From positions 40,780 to 104,779 of the forward strand of contig JAFKKV010000036.1 in NCBI GenBank assembly GCA_017304475.1: a stretch of 64,000 nucleotides of DNA, read 5' to 3'. This document shows, piece by piece, positions 8,355 to 15,265 of this stretch (positions are counted from its first letter, which is position 1; every line of letters starts with the position of its first letter). The position numbers were made by a program, and so were the translations under genes. The notes beneath the pieces are model-generated. The model had not been told where the DNA came from. It made no database searches and saw only the letters and a program-made list of their open reading frames with translations. This stretch comes from Hyphomicrobiales bacterium. Its GTDB lineage: Bacteria > Pseudomonadota > Alphaproteobacteria > Rhizobiales > Phreatobacteraceae.

Positions 8355-8942
8355 TCAGGCCTCGCTGATGCGGGTGGTGCGCGGCAGGGCGGCCACGCCG
8401 TCGGGGCCGGCCAGGACCAGGTCGACCCCGCGCGGGAACAAGGCGTGGTTGTCGGCGAGGCGGGCGACGATGTCGGCCGGCAGGTGCTCGACGGCCAGTC
8501 CGGCGGACCCCTTGATACCGGGGCCTTCCAGCTTGAGGGCGCGGCCCGCGTTCAGGCTCGACACCTGCAGGATCAGCGTGGTCGAACGATCCGGATAGGC
8601 GTCGGTGCCGAGCGCGAAAGTGTTGAAACCGCCAAGCGCCAGCGGATCGGCGATCACGGCGAAGGCGGCCTGCGACGGTTCGCGTGTCAGCTTGGCGCCG
8701 CTGTGAAAACTCAGATAGGTCCGGATCTCATCGGTCGACAGCGGGGCGTCGAGAAAGACCGAGGTCTCGAAATCGGCGAGCGCCAGGACGACCGCGGCGG
8801 CGACCGGGGTCAGCGGGGCGGGCGCTTCGGCCAGGCCCATGACCGGCTGGATCGTGCCGGGGCGGGCGAGCGCATTCATCACGGCGCGGAAGGCCTGCTG
8901 GGCCTCATGCACCGGGTCGGCATAAGCAAGGGCGATGGCCAT
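8355..8942 (-). CDS. phnH: C-P lyase core subunit PhnH
   Basis: 195 residues. PhnH is a PLP-transferase-like fold without the cofactor site and dimerises within the Phn(GHIJ)2 core. Recognisable blocks are 'DPVHEAQQAFRAVMNALARPGTI', 'FLDAPLSTDEIRTYLSFHSGAKL' and 'FPRGVDLVLAGPDGVAALPRTT', the last typical of PhnH C-termini. The ATG at 8942 overlaps the phnG stop codon (ATGA); a TTG one codon upstream is less likely. Confidence 0.95.
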   Translation of the reverse strand: MAIALAYADPVHEAQQAFRAVMNALARPGTIQPVMGLAEAPAPLTPVAAAVVLALADFETSVFLDAPLSTDEIRTYLSFHSGAKLTREPSQAAFAVIADPLALGGFNTFALGTDAYPDRSTTLILQVSSLNAGRALKLEGPGIKGSAGLAVEHLPADIVARLADNHALFPRGVDLVLAGPDGVAALPRTTRISEA

Positions 8943-9436
8943 CAATTGTCTCCCCGCACCATGGTGAAGAAGTCGACGCGGGTCGCGGCGGTGCGCTCGG
9001 CCTTCAGGGTCTTCTCGGCGGCCAGGCGCCGGCGCACCGGCTGAAGCGCCGTCTCCACCGCCGCACGATGGATCTCGCTCTGCCAGAGCGCGTCGGCGAG
9101 CGCCGCCAGCCGGGCTTTTTCGCCATCGCGCCCGAGCACGTGGCCGAAGCCGACCTCGCCGGTCGGCAGCGCCACGGCGGCGCGGGTGACGGTCGCCTCG
9201 CCCAGATTGAAGGGGGCGCCGTCGCCGCCGATACGGCCGCGCACCATGACGAGGCCGATCTCGGGAGCCCTGAGCGTCCGGACCGCCGGCATCGGCGAGA
9301 TCGCCGTTTCAAGCAATGCCAGCTCGGCCGATGTGGCGCGGGCGGCGATGGCCATGGCGGCCTTGCGGGCGGCCTGGATGGCGTCGGGTGTGGAATCGGT
9401 GTGGGTCACTGGCCGGATCATGAGTTGTATATTCAT
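8942..9436 (-). CDS. phnG: C-P lyase core subunit PhnG
   Basis: 164 residues from the ATG at 9436, or 159 from the in-frame ATG at 9421. PhnG is a small core subunit; 'VRTLRAPEIGLVMVRGRIGGDGAPFNLGEATVTRAAVAL' and 'GEVGFGHVLGRDGEKARLAALADAL' are family signatures. It is the first gene of the phnGHIJKLMN operon. Neither start has a clear Shine-Dalgarno, and the ATG at 9436 lies inside a 24-bp palindrome (9427-9450). Either the mRNA is nearly leaderless or the true start is 9421, with the operator just in front. Confidence 0.92.
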   Translation of the reverse strand: MNIQLMIRPVTHTDSTPDAIQAARKAAMAIAARATSAELALLETAISPMPAVRTLRAPEIGLVMVRGRIGGDGAPFNLGEATVTRAAVALPTGEVGFGHVLGRDGEKARLAALADALWQSEIHRAAVETALQPVRRRLAAEKTLKAERTAATRVDFFTMVRGDN

Positions 9437-9450
9437 CTAGATGACTATAC
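9427..9450. promoter_or_regulatory. candidate PhnF operator: 24-bp palindrome at the phnG start
   Basis: An inverted repeat centred on CTAG (9437-9440). Reading outward, 11 of 12 base pairs match: GTATA at 9427-9431 pairs with TATAC at 9446-9450, and TCATCTAGATGA is the perfect core (9433-9444). It lies between divergent phnG and phnF, and PhnF is a HutC-type GntR protein whose family binds such AT-edged palindromes. It overlaps the annotated phnG ATG, so bound repressor would block transcription start and early elongation. Assignment to PhnF is inference from position. Confidence 0.65.
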
Positions 9451-9461
9451 TTTTATGACAG
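9444..9461 (-). promoter_or_regulatory. possible degenerate PHO box upstream of phnG
   Basis: The minus strand reads CTGTCATAAAA (9461-9451), an exact first half of the alphaproteobacterial PHO box (CTGTCAT plus 4-bp spacer). The second 7-bp unit, GTATAGT, matches the consensus poorly. PhoB control of phnG is expected biologically; this site is only half convincing, and it adjoins the palindrome at 9427-9450. Confidence 0.35.
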
Positions 9462-9573
9462 CGGGGCCGGATGATCAAGTCATCTCGACGTGATATCGAC
9501 GGTCTGATGAAAGCGGGCTTCGGCGGGGCGTCGCGACGCGCGGCGCATTTCCCACCGGGGCCATGACAGGCGA

Positions 9574-10308
9574 ATGACGAGGCAAACGATGCTGGCACGG
9601 GGCGGCGGTGTCACGGTCTGGCGGCAGATCGCCGAGGTGATGGAGGCCGATATTGTCGGTGGCGGCCTGCCGCCGGGATCGCGCATGCCGACGGAAGCCG
9701 CCCTGTCGGCGCGGTTCGGCGTCAACCGGCATACGGTTCGCCAGGCGCTGAAATCCCTGGTCGAGAAAGGCCTGGTGCGGGTGACGCAGGGCTCCGGCAC
9801 CTATGTCGAAGCCAAGCCGCTGGCCTATCCGATCGGCATGCGCACGCGCTTTTCCGAGATCGTGCTGGACCAGGAGCGTGAGCCGGCGGGCCGGCTGATT
9901 GGTCATCGCATCGCGGCTGCGACGGCCGAGGTCGCGGCCGCTTTGCACCTCTCACCTGACGACCCCGTGGTGATGGTCGACAGCATGCGTTTCGCCGACG
10001 GTGTGCCGATCTCCTGGGGCTATTCGGCCTTTCCCTTGCCGCGCTTTGCCCGGGTGCCGGAGGTCTATGCCGCCACCGGTTCAATCTCGGCCGCGCTCGC
10101 CGCCTGCGGCGTGCCAGATTACCGGCGGACCTCCACCCATATCGGCGCGACGATCGCCGACCGGATCGATGCCGAGCGGCTCGAAATGGGCCTCGGCCGG
10201 CCGATCCTTGTCATGGAAGCCGTCAATGTCGATCCTGACGGTGTTCCGATCCAGTGGGGCCGTTCGCATTTCTCCGCCGACCGCGTCCGCATCACGGTGG
10301 GGAGCTAA
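9574..10308 (+). CDS. phnF: GntR/HutC-family repressor PhnF
   Basis: 244 residues from the ATG at 9574, or 239 from the ATG at 9589, which has the better ribosome-binding site (ACGAGG). The N-terminal winged helix is 'QIAEVMEADIVGGGLPPGSRMPTEAALSARFGVNRHTVRQALKSLVEKGLVRVTQGSGTYV', and the C-terminal UTRA ligand domain includes 'RFADGVPISWGYSAFP', 'RRTSTHIGATIADRIDAERL' and 'VNVDPDGVPIQWGRSHFSADRV'. These residues and the gene's position divergent from phnG identify PhnF, the phosphonate-operon repressor. It converges on phnE2, with a repeat-rich spacer between. Confidence 0.9.
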   Translation: MTRQTMLARGGGVTVWRQIAEVMEADIVGGGLPPGSRMPTEAALSARFGVNRHTVRQALKSLVEKGLVRVTQGSGTYVEAKPLAYPIGMRTRFSEIVLDQEREPAGRLIGHRIAAATAEVAAALHLSPDDPVVMVDSMRFADGVPISWGYSAFPLPRFARVPEVYAATGSISAALAACGVPDYRRTSTHIGATIADRIDAERLEMGLGRPILVMEAVNVDPDGVPIQWGRSHFSADRVRITVGS

Positions 10309-10350
10309 GGCCGCCAGGTCAGTGATTGTGCCCGCTTGATTTTGATGCAA

Positions 10351-10564
10351 ACAAGTCGTGGATATCAGGGACAAGCCTGGGCAGGACGATGTGTGGACCT
10401 CTCACCATCCCGGGCCATGACACGGCTCGTGTGACGGTCGATCCCGTGCACGCCCCCCGACGGCCATTCTCGTCTTGGCCGGGCTTGTCCCGGCCATCCA
10501 CGACTTGATTATCGCGAGGAGATGAATTCGTGGATGCCCGGGACAAGCCCGGGCAAGACGAAGT
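10351..10564. repeat. three copies of an extragenic palindromic repeat
   Basis: The 338-bp spacer between convergent phnF and phnE2 carries no gene. It holds three copies of a ~33-bp unit with the core CGGGACAAGCCCGGGCAAGA: 10351-10389 (diverged), 10470-10507 (inverted) and 10525-10564. Each copy has internal dyad symmetry, so the region can fold into stem-loops and may act as a transcription end or REP-like element. A related copy is at 41160-41202. Confidence 0.7.
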
Positions 10565-10646
10565 AGCGCGACCGGGAGGGCGTGGTGCCAAGTGGCAATC
10601 GCCGTGCACCGGTATCGATCCGCATTTCGGGCACTGCCTCCGACAG

Positions 10647-11528
10647 TCAACGCCTTTGCGCGCCGTCGCCGATCAGCGCGAAGCGCAGGCGGGTCGAGAC
10701 GACGTCGATCGCCATGACGGTGATCAGGATCATCAGGATCAGGGCGGAGACGTGCTGATATTCCAGCACGCGGATCTGCTCGGCCAGGTGCAGGCCGATG
10801 CCGCCGGCGCCGACAATGCCGATAATGGTGGCCGAGCGGGTATTGCTCTCGAAATAATAGAGCACCTGGCTGCCGATGACCGGCAGGATCTGCGGCAGAA
10901 GGCCGAAGCGCATGGCGTCGAGACCGCTGCCGCCGACCGAGGCGACGCCTTCGACGGCCTTGCGGTCGGCCGCCTCGATGGCTTCCGAAAACAGCTTGCC
11001 GAACACGCCGAAATTGGCGGTGACCAGCGCCAGCACGCCGGCGAAGGGACCGAGGCCGACGACACTGACCCAGATCAGCGCCCAGATCAGCTCGTCGACG
11101 CCGCGGATGGTGTCGAGAAAGCGCCGCGACAGGAAATGCACCACCGCATTGGGGATGACGTTCTTGGCGGCGAGGAAACCGAAGGGAAAGGCCAGCAGGG
11201 CAGCGGCCATGACGCCGAGAAAGGCGATGGCCACGGTTTCGGCCAGGGCATGCAGGTAGATCAGGAATTTCGACCAGCCGCCGGTCGAGGGCGGGATCAT
11301 GCGCCAAAGGAACTCGGCGAGCTTGCCGAGCCCGAGCAGGAGTTTCGGCAGGGAGAATTCCAGCTGGACGAGGCCGAAGACGAGCAGCGCGGTCAGCGCG
11401 ACGATGATGCCGACGACCCGGGCGCGATGACGGATCGAGGGCGTGAAGATGTCGGGATAGCGAGCCCTGAGCTCGGCTTCGCGGGCGCGGGCATCGGCGA
11501 CGACGGGGTGAAGCGTGTTCGCGGTCAT
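10647..11528 (-). CDS. phnE: phosphonate ABC transporter permease PhnE (second copy)
   Basis: 293 residues. Inner-membrane permease with six or so hydrophobic segments and the permease loop 'GIVGAGGIGLHLAEQIRVLEYQHVSALILMI', which contacts the ATPase. 'TIRGVDELIWALIWVSVVGLGPFAGVLAL' is typical of PhnE. The start ATG overlaps the phnE1 stop by 4 bp. It is the last gene of phnCDE1E2; the two permeases probably form a heterodimer, as in rhizobia. Confidence 0.93.
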   Translation of the reverse strand: MTANTLHPVVADARAREAELRARYPDIFTPSIRHRARVVGIIVALTALLVFGLVQLEFSLPKLLLGLGKLAEFLWRMIPPSTGGWSKFLIYLHALAETVAIAFLGVMAAALLAFPFGFLAAKNVIPNAVVHFLSRRFLDTIRGVDELIWALIWVSVVGLGPFAGVLALVTANFGVFGKLFSEAIEAADRKAVEGVASVGGSGLDAMRFGLLPQILPVIGSQVLYYFESNTRSATIIGIVGAGGIGLHLAEQIRVLEYQHVSALILMILITVMAIDVVSTRLRFALIGDGAQRR

Positions 11529-12421
11529 GACCGCTTCTCCATGCCGATCAGCTGGTGACGCACGCGTTCGGTGGCGAGGTCGATGATCATGACGGTCGCG
11601 ATGATCAGCACCAGGATTGCCGAGACGTCGGAATAGTAGAATTTTCTGATGGCCTCGATCAGGTCCTGCCCGATGCCGCCGGCGCCGACGAAGCCCATCA
11701 CCGCCGCGCCGCGGACATTCACTTCGAAACGCAGCAGCGCGTAGCTGACGAAATTCGACAGGACCTGAGGCACCACCGCGAAGCGGACGGTTTCGGTCCA
11801 GGTGGCGCCGGTGGCGGTCAGGCCGTCGATCGGCTTCATGTCGATATTCTCGACCACCTCGGCGAACAGCTTGCCGAGCGCGCCGGCGGTGTGAATGGCG
11901 ATGGCCAGCACGCCGGGCACCGGCCCGAGGCCGAAGGCGACGACGAAGATCAGCGCGAAGACGATCTCCGGGACGGTGCGGCAGAATTCCAGGAAGCGCT
12001 TGGCGCCGACGCGGATCCAGGGGCGAGGGGTCAGGTTGCCGGCGGCGAAGAAGCAGAGCGCGAAACCGGCGACGGCGCCGAGCACGGTGCCGACATAGGC
12101 GATGAGCAGGGTCTCGGCCAGCAGCTTCAACCATTTGTCGAGACCCCACATCCACTCGGCGGGATCGACCAGGACGAAGCGTCCGGTGGCAGGGCCGTTA
12201 TCGAGCGTGAAGATGCGGCCGACATAGTCGGTGAAGCGCCAGAGATTGCTGACGAATTTCACCACGTCGACATCCGTGACGGCGCCGGCGAGCACGGTCG
12301 CGCAGCCGAACAGGACGAGGCCGAGGATCAATTGCCGGCGCTTGGCGCCGACCGCCTCGCCATAGGCGCGCCGGAGCGGCTCGAGCTGCTGGTCGGGCAG
12401 GCGTGGAACGGCGCTCGCCAT
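11525..12421 (-). CDS. phnE: phosphonate ABC transporter permease PhnE (first copy)
   Basis: 298 residues. Homologous to the downstream permease: 'FCRTVPEIVFALIFVVAFGLGPVPGVLAIAIHTAGALGKLFAEVVENID' and the loop 'GFVGAGGIGQDLIEAIRKFYYSDVSAILVLI'. A cytosolic N-terminus of ~30 residues precedes the first membrane helix ('LILGLVLFGCATVLAGAV'). It is separated from phnD by 92 bp that contain a perfect 10-bp-stem hairpin, so permease expression may be lower than that of the binding protein. Confidence 0.93.
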   Translation of the reverse strand: MASAVPRLPDQQLEPLRRAYGEAVGAKRRQLILGLVLFGCATVLAGAVTDVDVVKFVSNLWRFTDYVGRIFTLDNGPATGRFVLVDPAEWMWGLDKWLKLLAETLLIAYVGTVLGAVAGFALCFFAAGNLTPRPWIRVGAKRFLEFCRTVPEIVFALIFVVAFGLGPVPGVLAIAIHTAGALGKLFAEVVENIDMKPIDGLTATGATWTETVRFAVVPQVLSNFVSYALLRFEVNVRGAAVMGFVGAGGIGQDLIEAIRKFYYSDVSAILVLIIATVMIIDLATERVRHQLIGMEKRS

Positions 12422-12462
12422 GAACTTTTCTCCTGAGAAAGATGTGAGCGCCCGACAAAGAA

Positions 12463-12493
12463 ACGGGGTGGGCCGCGACAGGACCCACCCCGT
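12463..12493 (-). terminator. intra-operon hairpin between phnD and phnE1
   Basis: Perfect 10-bp stem ACGGGGTGGG (12463-12472) / CCCACCCCGT (12484-12493) with an 11-nt loop and no following T-run on the minus strand. Its place directly after the binding-protein gene suggests an mRNA-stabilising or attenuating structure rather than a full terminator. Confidence 0.6.
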
Positions 12494-12513
12494 GGAGGTT
12501 GCTCTGAGGTCGT

Positions 12514-13434
12514 TCAGGAGCGCGCGCGGCGCATCTGGTCGACGAATTTCTGCAGCTCGACGATGGTCTCGTAGTCGCGATGCGAGACGGCGTGGAAGCC
12601 GAGATCCTTGCCGTCGGACAGCCGGTCGAAGGCGGCCTTGGCCTTGGCCGGGGCTTCCATGAAGGCCTTCAGGATGGCCGCGCGCGCCTCTTCCGGGAGC
12701 GAGGAGATGAAGGCATAGGGCGAGCCGGCGATCAGGTCGGACTTGAAGATCATCTTGAAGTCCTCGGCGCGCACCATGTTCTTGTTGACCATGCGCGAGA
12801 GGTTGGAATCAGTCTCGGAGTTCCACCAGTTGAAGGCGGCGTCGCAGGTGCCCTGCTGGACCGCGGTCACGGCGTTCTCATGGGAGCCGGCATAAACGAC
12901 GCGGGCGAAGAACTGGTCGGGATTGGTGATGCCGAGCTTGCTCAGGGCAAAGCGCGGTACATTGTTGCCGGAGGTCGAATTGGGGTCGACGAGGCAGAGG
13001 TTCTTGCCGCGCAGGTCCTCGATCTTGGTCGCCGGGTTGTTGGCCCGCACATAGAGCACCGAATAATAGCCGATCGAACCGTCGGAATTGATCGAGGTGA
13101 CGAAGGGCTGGACGGCGCCGCTGGTGACCGAGTGGGCGCGGACATAAGAAGCCGGGCCGTAATAGGCGAGCTGGATCTGGCCGGCACGCTGGCCCTCGAT
13201 GACCGCGGCATAGTCATTGGCGATGCGCAGCGTCACCTTGGTGCCGAGCTCGCGCGCCAGATATTCGACGAAGGGGGCGTAGCGCTCGGTCACGCCCGAG
13301 GCGTTCTCGGCCGGGATGACGGCGAGCACCAGCTCGGGATAGCGGCTTTGCCAGGTCTGCGTCTGGGCCTGCACGGCGGTGGCGGCGATGGCGAGCCCGG
13401 CAAGGCCGGCCAGCACGTTGCGGCGGGTGAACAT
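12514..13434 (-). CDS. phnD: phosphonate ABC transporter substrate-binding protein PhnD
   Basis: 306 residues. Periplasmic binding protein with a signal peptide 'MFTRRNVLAGLAGLAIAATA', cut near AQA. Family blocks are 'LAVIPAENASGVTERYAPFVEYLARELGTKVTLRIANDYAAVIEGQ', 'LAYYGPASYVRA' and 'DPNSTSGNNVPRF', which lie around the phosphonate pocket in PhnD structures. The ligand is probably 2-aminoethylphosphonate or another alkylphosphonate; specificity cannot be read from sequence. The gene lies 36 bp downstream of phnC. Confidence 0.95.
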   Translation of the reverse strand: MFTRRNVLAGLAGLAIAATAVQAQTQTWQSRYPELVLAVIPAENASGVTERYAPFVEYLARELGTKVTLRIANDYAAVIEGQRAGQIQLAYYGPASYVRAHSVTSGAVQPFVTSINSDGSIGYYSVLYVRANNPATKIEDLRGKNLCLVDPNSTSGNNVPRFALSKLGITNPDQFFARVVYAGSHENAVTAVQQGTCDAAFNWWNSETDSNLSRMVNKNMVRAEDFKMIFKSDLIAGSPYAFISSLPEEARAAILKAFMEAPAKAKAAFDRLSDGKDLGFHAVSHRDYETIVELQKFVDQMRRARS

Positions 13435-13470
13435 GGTCGTGTCTCCGAAAAAGGCGGATTGGCGATCGGG

Positions 13471-14277
13471 TCAGGCAAGAGCCGCGGTGGCGAAGGCGCC
13501 GGCCGCGGCGGGAACCGGGGTATGGCTGTCGATGACCTCGTCGGCCTCGATGCCGTAGAGCTCGCGCGCCGCGGCATTGGTCAGCTCGGCCGGCGAGCCG
13601 TCGAACACGACCCGGCCCTGGGCCATGCCGACGAGACGGTCGCAATAGGTCTTGGCGAGGTCGAGCGAATGAAGATTGCAGATCACCGTGATGCCGTAGT
13701 GACGGTTGATCCGCTGCAGCGCGTCCATGACGATGCGGGTGTTGCGCGGATCGAGCGAGGCGATCGGCTCGTCGGCGAGAATGAATTTCGGTTCCTGGAC
13801 CAGGGCGCGGGCGATCGCCACGCGCTGCTGCTGGCCGCCGGACAGACTTTCTGCACGCTGGCTGGCGAGCGAGCCGATATCGAACTGCTCCAGCGCCGAC
13901 AGGGCGATGGCCTTGTCCTCGGCGGTCCACAGCTTGAGCAAGGCGCGGGCCTGGCTGACATGGTTGAGCCGGCCCATCAGCACATTGGTCAGCACGTCGA
14001 GGCGGCCGACCAGATTGAACTGCTGGAAGATCATGGCGCAGGACTGGCGCCAGGCGCGCAGTTCCGCGCCGTGAAGGCCGGTGACGTCACGGCCGTCGAA
14101 CAGGATACGGCCTTCAGAGGGGTCCTGCAGGCGGTTGATCATGCGCAGCAAGGTCGATTTGCCGGCACCCGAGCGGCCGATCACGCCGATGAAGGCGCCT
14201 TCGGCGATGTCGAGCGAGACGTCCGACACGGCGGCTTTCGCGCCAAATCGTCGGGTGACCTTGTCGATGGTGAGCAT
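13471..14277 (-). CDS. phnC: phosphonate ABC transporter ATPase PhnC
   Basis: 268 residues. ABC ATPase with Walker A 'GRSGAGKSTLLRMINRL', Q-loop 'IFQQFNLV', signature 'LSGGQQQRVAIARAL' and Walker B 'FILADEPIASLDP'. 'RDVTGLHGAELRAWRQSCAMIFQQFNL' is characteristic of PhnC. It is the first gene of phnCDE1E2, with a PHO box at 14360-14377. A C-terminal Ala-rich tail (from about residue 245) extends beyond the usual length. Confidence 0.95.
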   Translation of the reverse strand: MLTIDKVTRRFGAKAAVSDVSLDIAEGAFIGVIGRSGAGKSTLLRMINRLQDPSEGRILFDGRDVTGLHGAELRAWRQSCAMIFQQFNLVGRLDVLTNVLMGRLNHVSQARALLKLWTAEDKAIALSALEQFDIGSLASQRAESLSGGQQQRVAIARALVQEPKFILADEPIASLDPRNTRIVMDALQRINRHYGITVICNLHSLDLAKTYCDRLVGMAQGRVVFDGSPAELTNAAARELYGIEADEVIDSHTPVPAAAGAFATAALA

Positions 14278-14359
14278 GGGGCCAAGCCTTGCTGAAACAA
14301 TGCGGCGCGCCGCAAGCAGGGGGCGCCATCTCTTCAGCTCTCGGCTCTAGGACAGGCGA

Positions 14360-14377
14360 ATAACAGTTTTGTGACGC
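14360..14377 (-). promoter_or_regulatory. PHO box upstream of phnC
   Basis: The minus strand reads GCGTCAC-AAAA-CTGTTAT, two 7-bp units 11 bp apart, close to the PHO-box pattern CTGTCAT-N4-CTGTCAT (4/7 and 6/7 matches). It lies 83-100 bp before the phnC ATG. Phosphate-starvation control by PhoB of phosphonate uptake is well established in rhizobia; binding here is inferred. Confidence 0.6.
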
Positions 14378-14425
14378 CGTTATGCTGGAGGTATGAAGCA
14401 AATGTCGCAGGCGATTACTTCTGAA

Positions 14426-14454
14426 TTGTCATCCAGATGTCATTGATGTGTCAT
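14426..14454 (+). promoter_or_regulatory. triple PHO box upstream of the hexapeptide acetyltransferase
   Basis: Three in-phase units begin at 14426 (TTGTCAT), 14437 (ATGTCAT) and 14448 (GTGTCAT). The spacing is exactly 11 bp and each carries an intact TGTCAT core, the geometry recognised by tandem PhoB monomers. They lie 68-96 bp before the acetyltransferase ATG and face away from the phnC PHO box in the same divergent spacer. Confidence 0.75.
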
Positions 14455-14521
14455 TCGGGCCGGCAAGACCGTCGCATTCCTCCCGCCTCGGGCGCGTCCC
14501 CCCGCAGCAGAAAGCCTCGAT

Positions 14522-15142
14522 ATGACCAAGCTCGGCCTCGAACCGTCGATCCATCCGGACGCGATCATCCGCAACAGCCGCTTCGGCGCCTATACCGAGG
14601 TCGGCGCAAGAACGGTGATCTCTGAAACCGTCATGGGCGACTATTCCTATATCGTCCAGGACGGCCAGATCGACATGTCCGAGATCGGCAAGTTCTGTTC
14701 GATCGCCTCGCATGTGCGGATCAATCCGGGCAACCATCCGACCGAACGGGCAAGCCAGAGCCACTTTCTCTACCGTGCCTCGCGCTATTTCGACGGCGAA
14801 CCGGACGAAGCGGGCTTTTTCGACTGGCGCCGCGCCCATGCGGTGACGATCGGCCATGACGTCTGGATCGGCCATGGCGGGGTCGTGCTGGCCGGCCGCA
14901 CGGTCGGCACCGGCGCGGTGGTCGCGGCCGGCGCGATCGTCACCAAGGATGTCGCGCCCTATACGATCGTCGGCGGCAATCCGGCGCGCGTGATCCGCCG
15001 GCGCTTCGACGAGGCGGTCGCCGAGCGGCTGCAGGCGCTGGCCTGGTGGGACTGGAGCCACGCGCGGCTGAGGCTCGCCTTGCCGGATTTCCGGGCACTC
15101 GCCATCGAGGCCTTCCTGGACAAATATGAGAACGAAGCCTGA
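14522..15142 (+). CDS. hexapeptide-repeat acetyltransferase of phn clusters (DapH/PhnO-like role)
   Basis: 206 residues. A left-handed beta-helix acyltransferase of the chloramphenicol/streptogramin acetyltransferase type: hexapeptide repeats run from 'PSIHPDAIIRNSRFGAYTEVGARTVISETVMGDYSYI' through 'DVWIGHGGVVLAGRTVGTGAVVAAGAIVTKDVAPYTIVGGNPARVI', with catalytic His candidates in 'RINPGNHPTERASQSHF' and 'TIGHDVWIGH'. This protein family recurs in C-P lyase clusters. It may acetylate aminoalkylphosphonates, as PhnO does in enterobacteria, but that function is inferred. It is divergent from phnC under a strong triple PHO box. Confidence 0.85.
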   Translation: MTKLGLEPSIHPDAIIRNSRFGAYTEVGARTVISETVMGDYSYIVQDGQIDMSEIGKFCSIASHVRINPGNHPTERASQSHFLYRASRYFDGEPDEAGFFDWRRAHAVTIGHDVWIGHGGVVLAGRTVGTGAVVAAGAIVTKDVAPYTIVGGNPARVIRRRFDEAVAERLQALAWWDWSHARLRLALPDFRALAIEAFLDKYENEA

Positions 15143-15163
15143 TAGACTGTCTTGATGTACAGC

Positions 15164-15191
15164 GTCATGGCGAGGCCGGCCTCGCCATGAC
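15164..15191. terminator. 28-bp perfect palindrome downstream of the acetyltransferase
   Basis: GTCATGGCGAGGCC (15164-15177) is followed immediately by its exact reverse complement (15178-15191), giving a 12-bp stem with a 4-nt loop when transcribed. It lies 22 bp past the acetyltransferase stop with no clear T-run, so it is a terminator-like or extragenic palindrome. Confidence 0.6.
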
Positions 15192-15265
15192 CACCCGGTT
15201 CGCTTGCTCCGCGGCGGGCGGGGCCCCAGCATCGGTCGCGGGCGTCGGTCTGCCCGGGAGGTTCC

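Noticed and set aside
14522..15142. Naming the hexapeptide acetyltransferase phnO
   Set aside because: PhnO is a GNAT protein; this is a different fold, so sharing the symbol would mislead.
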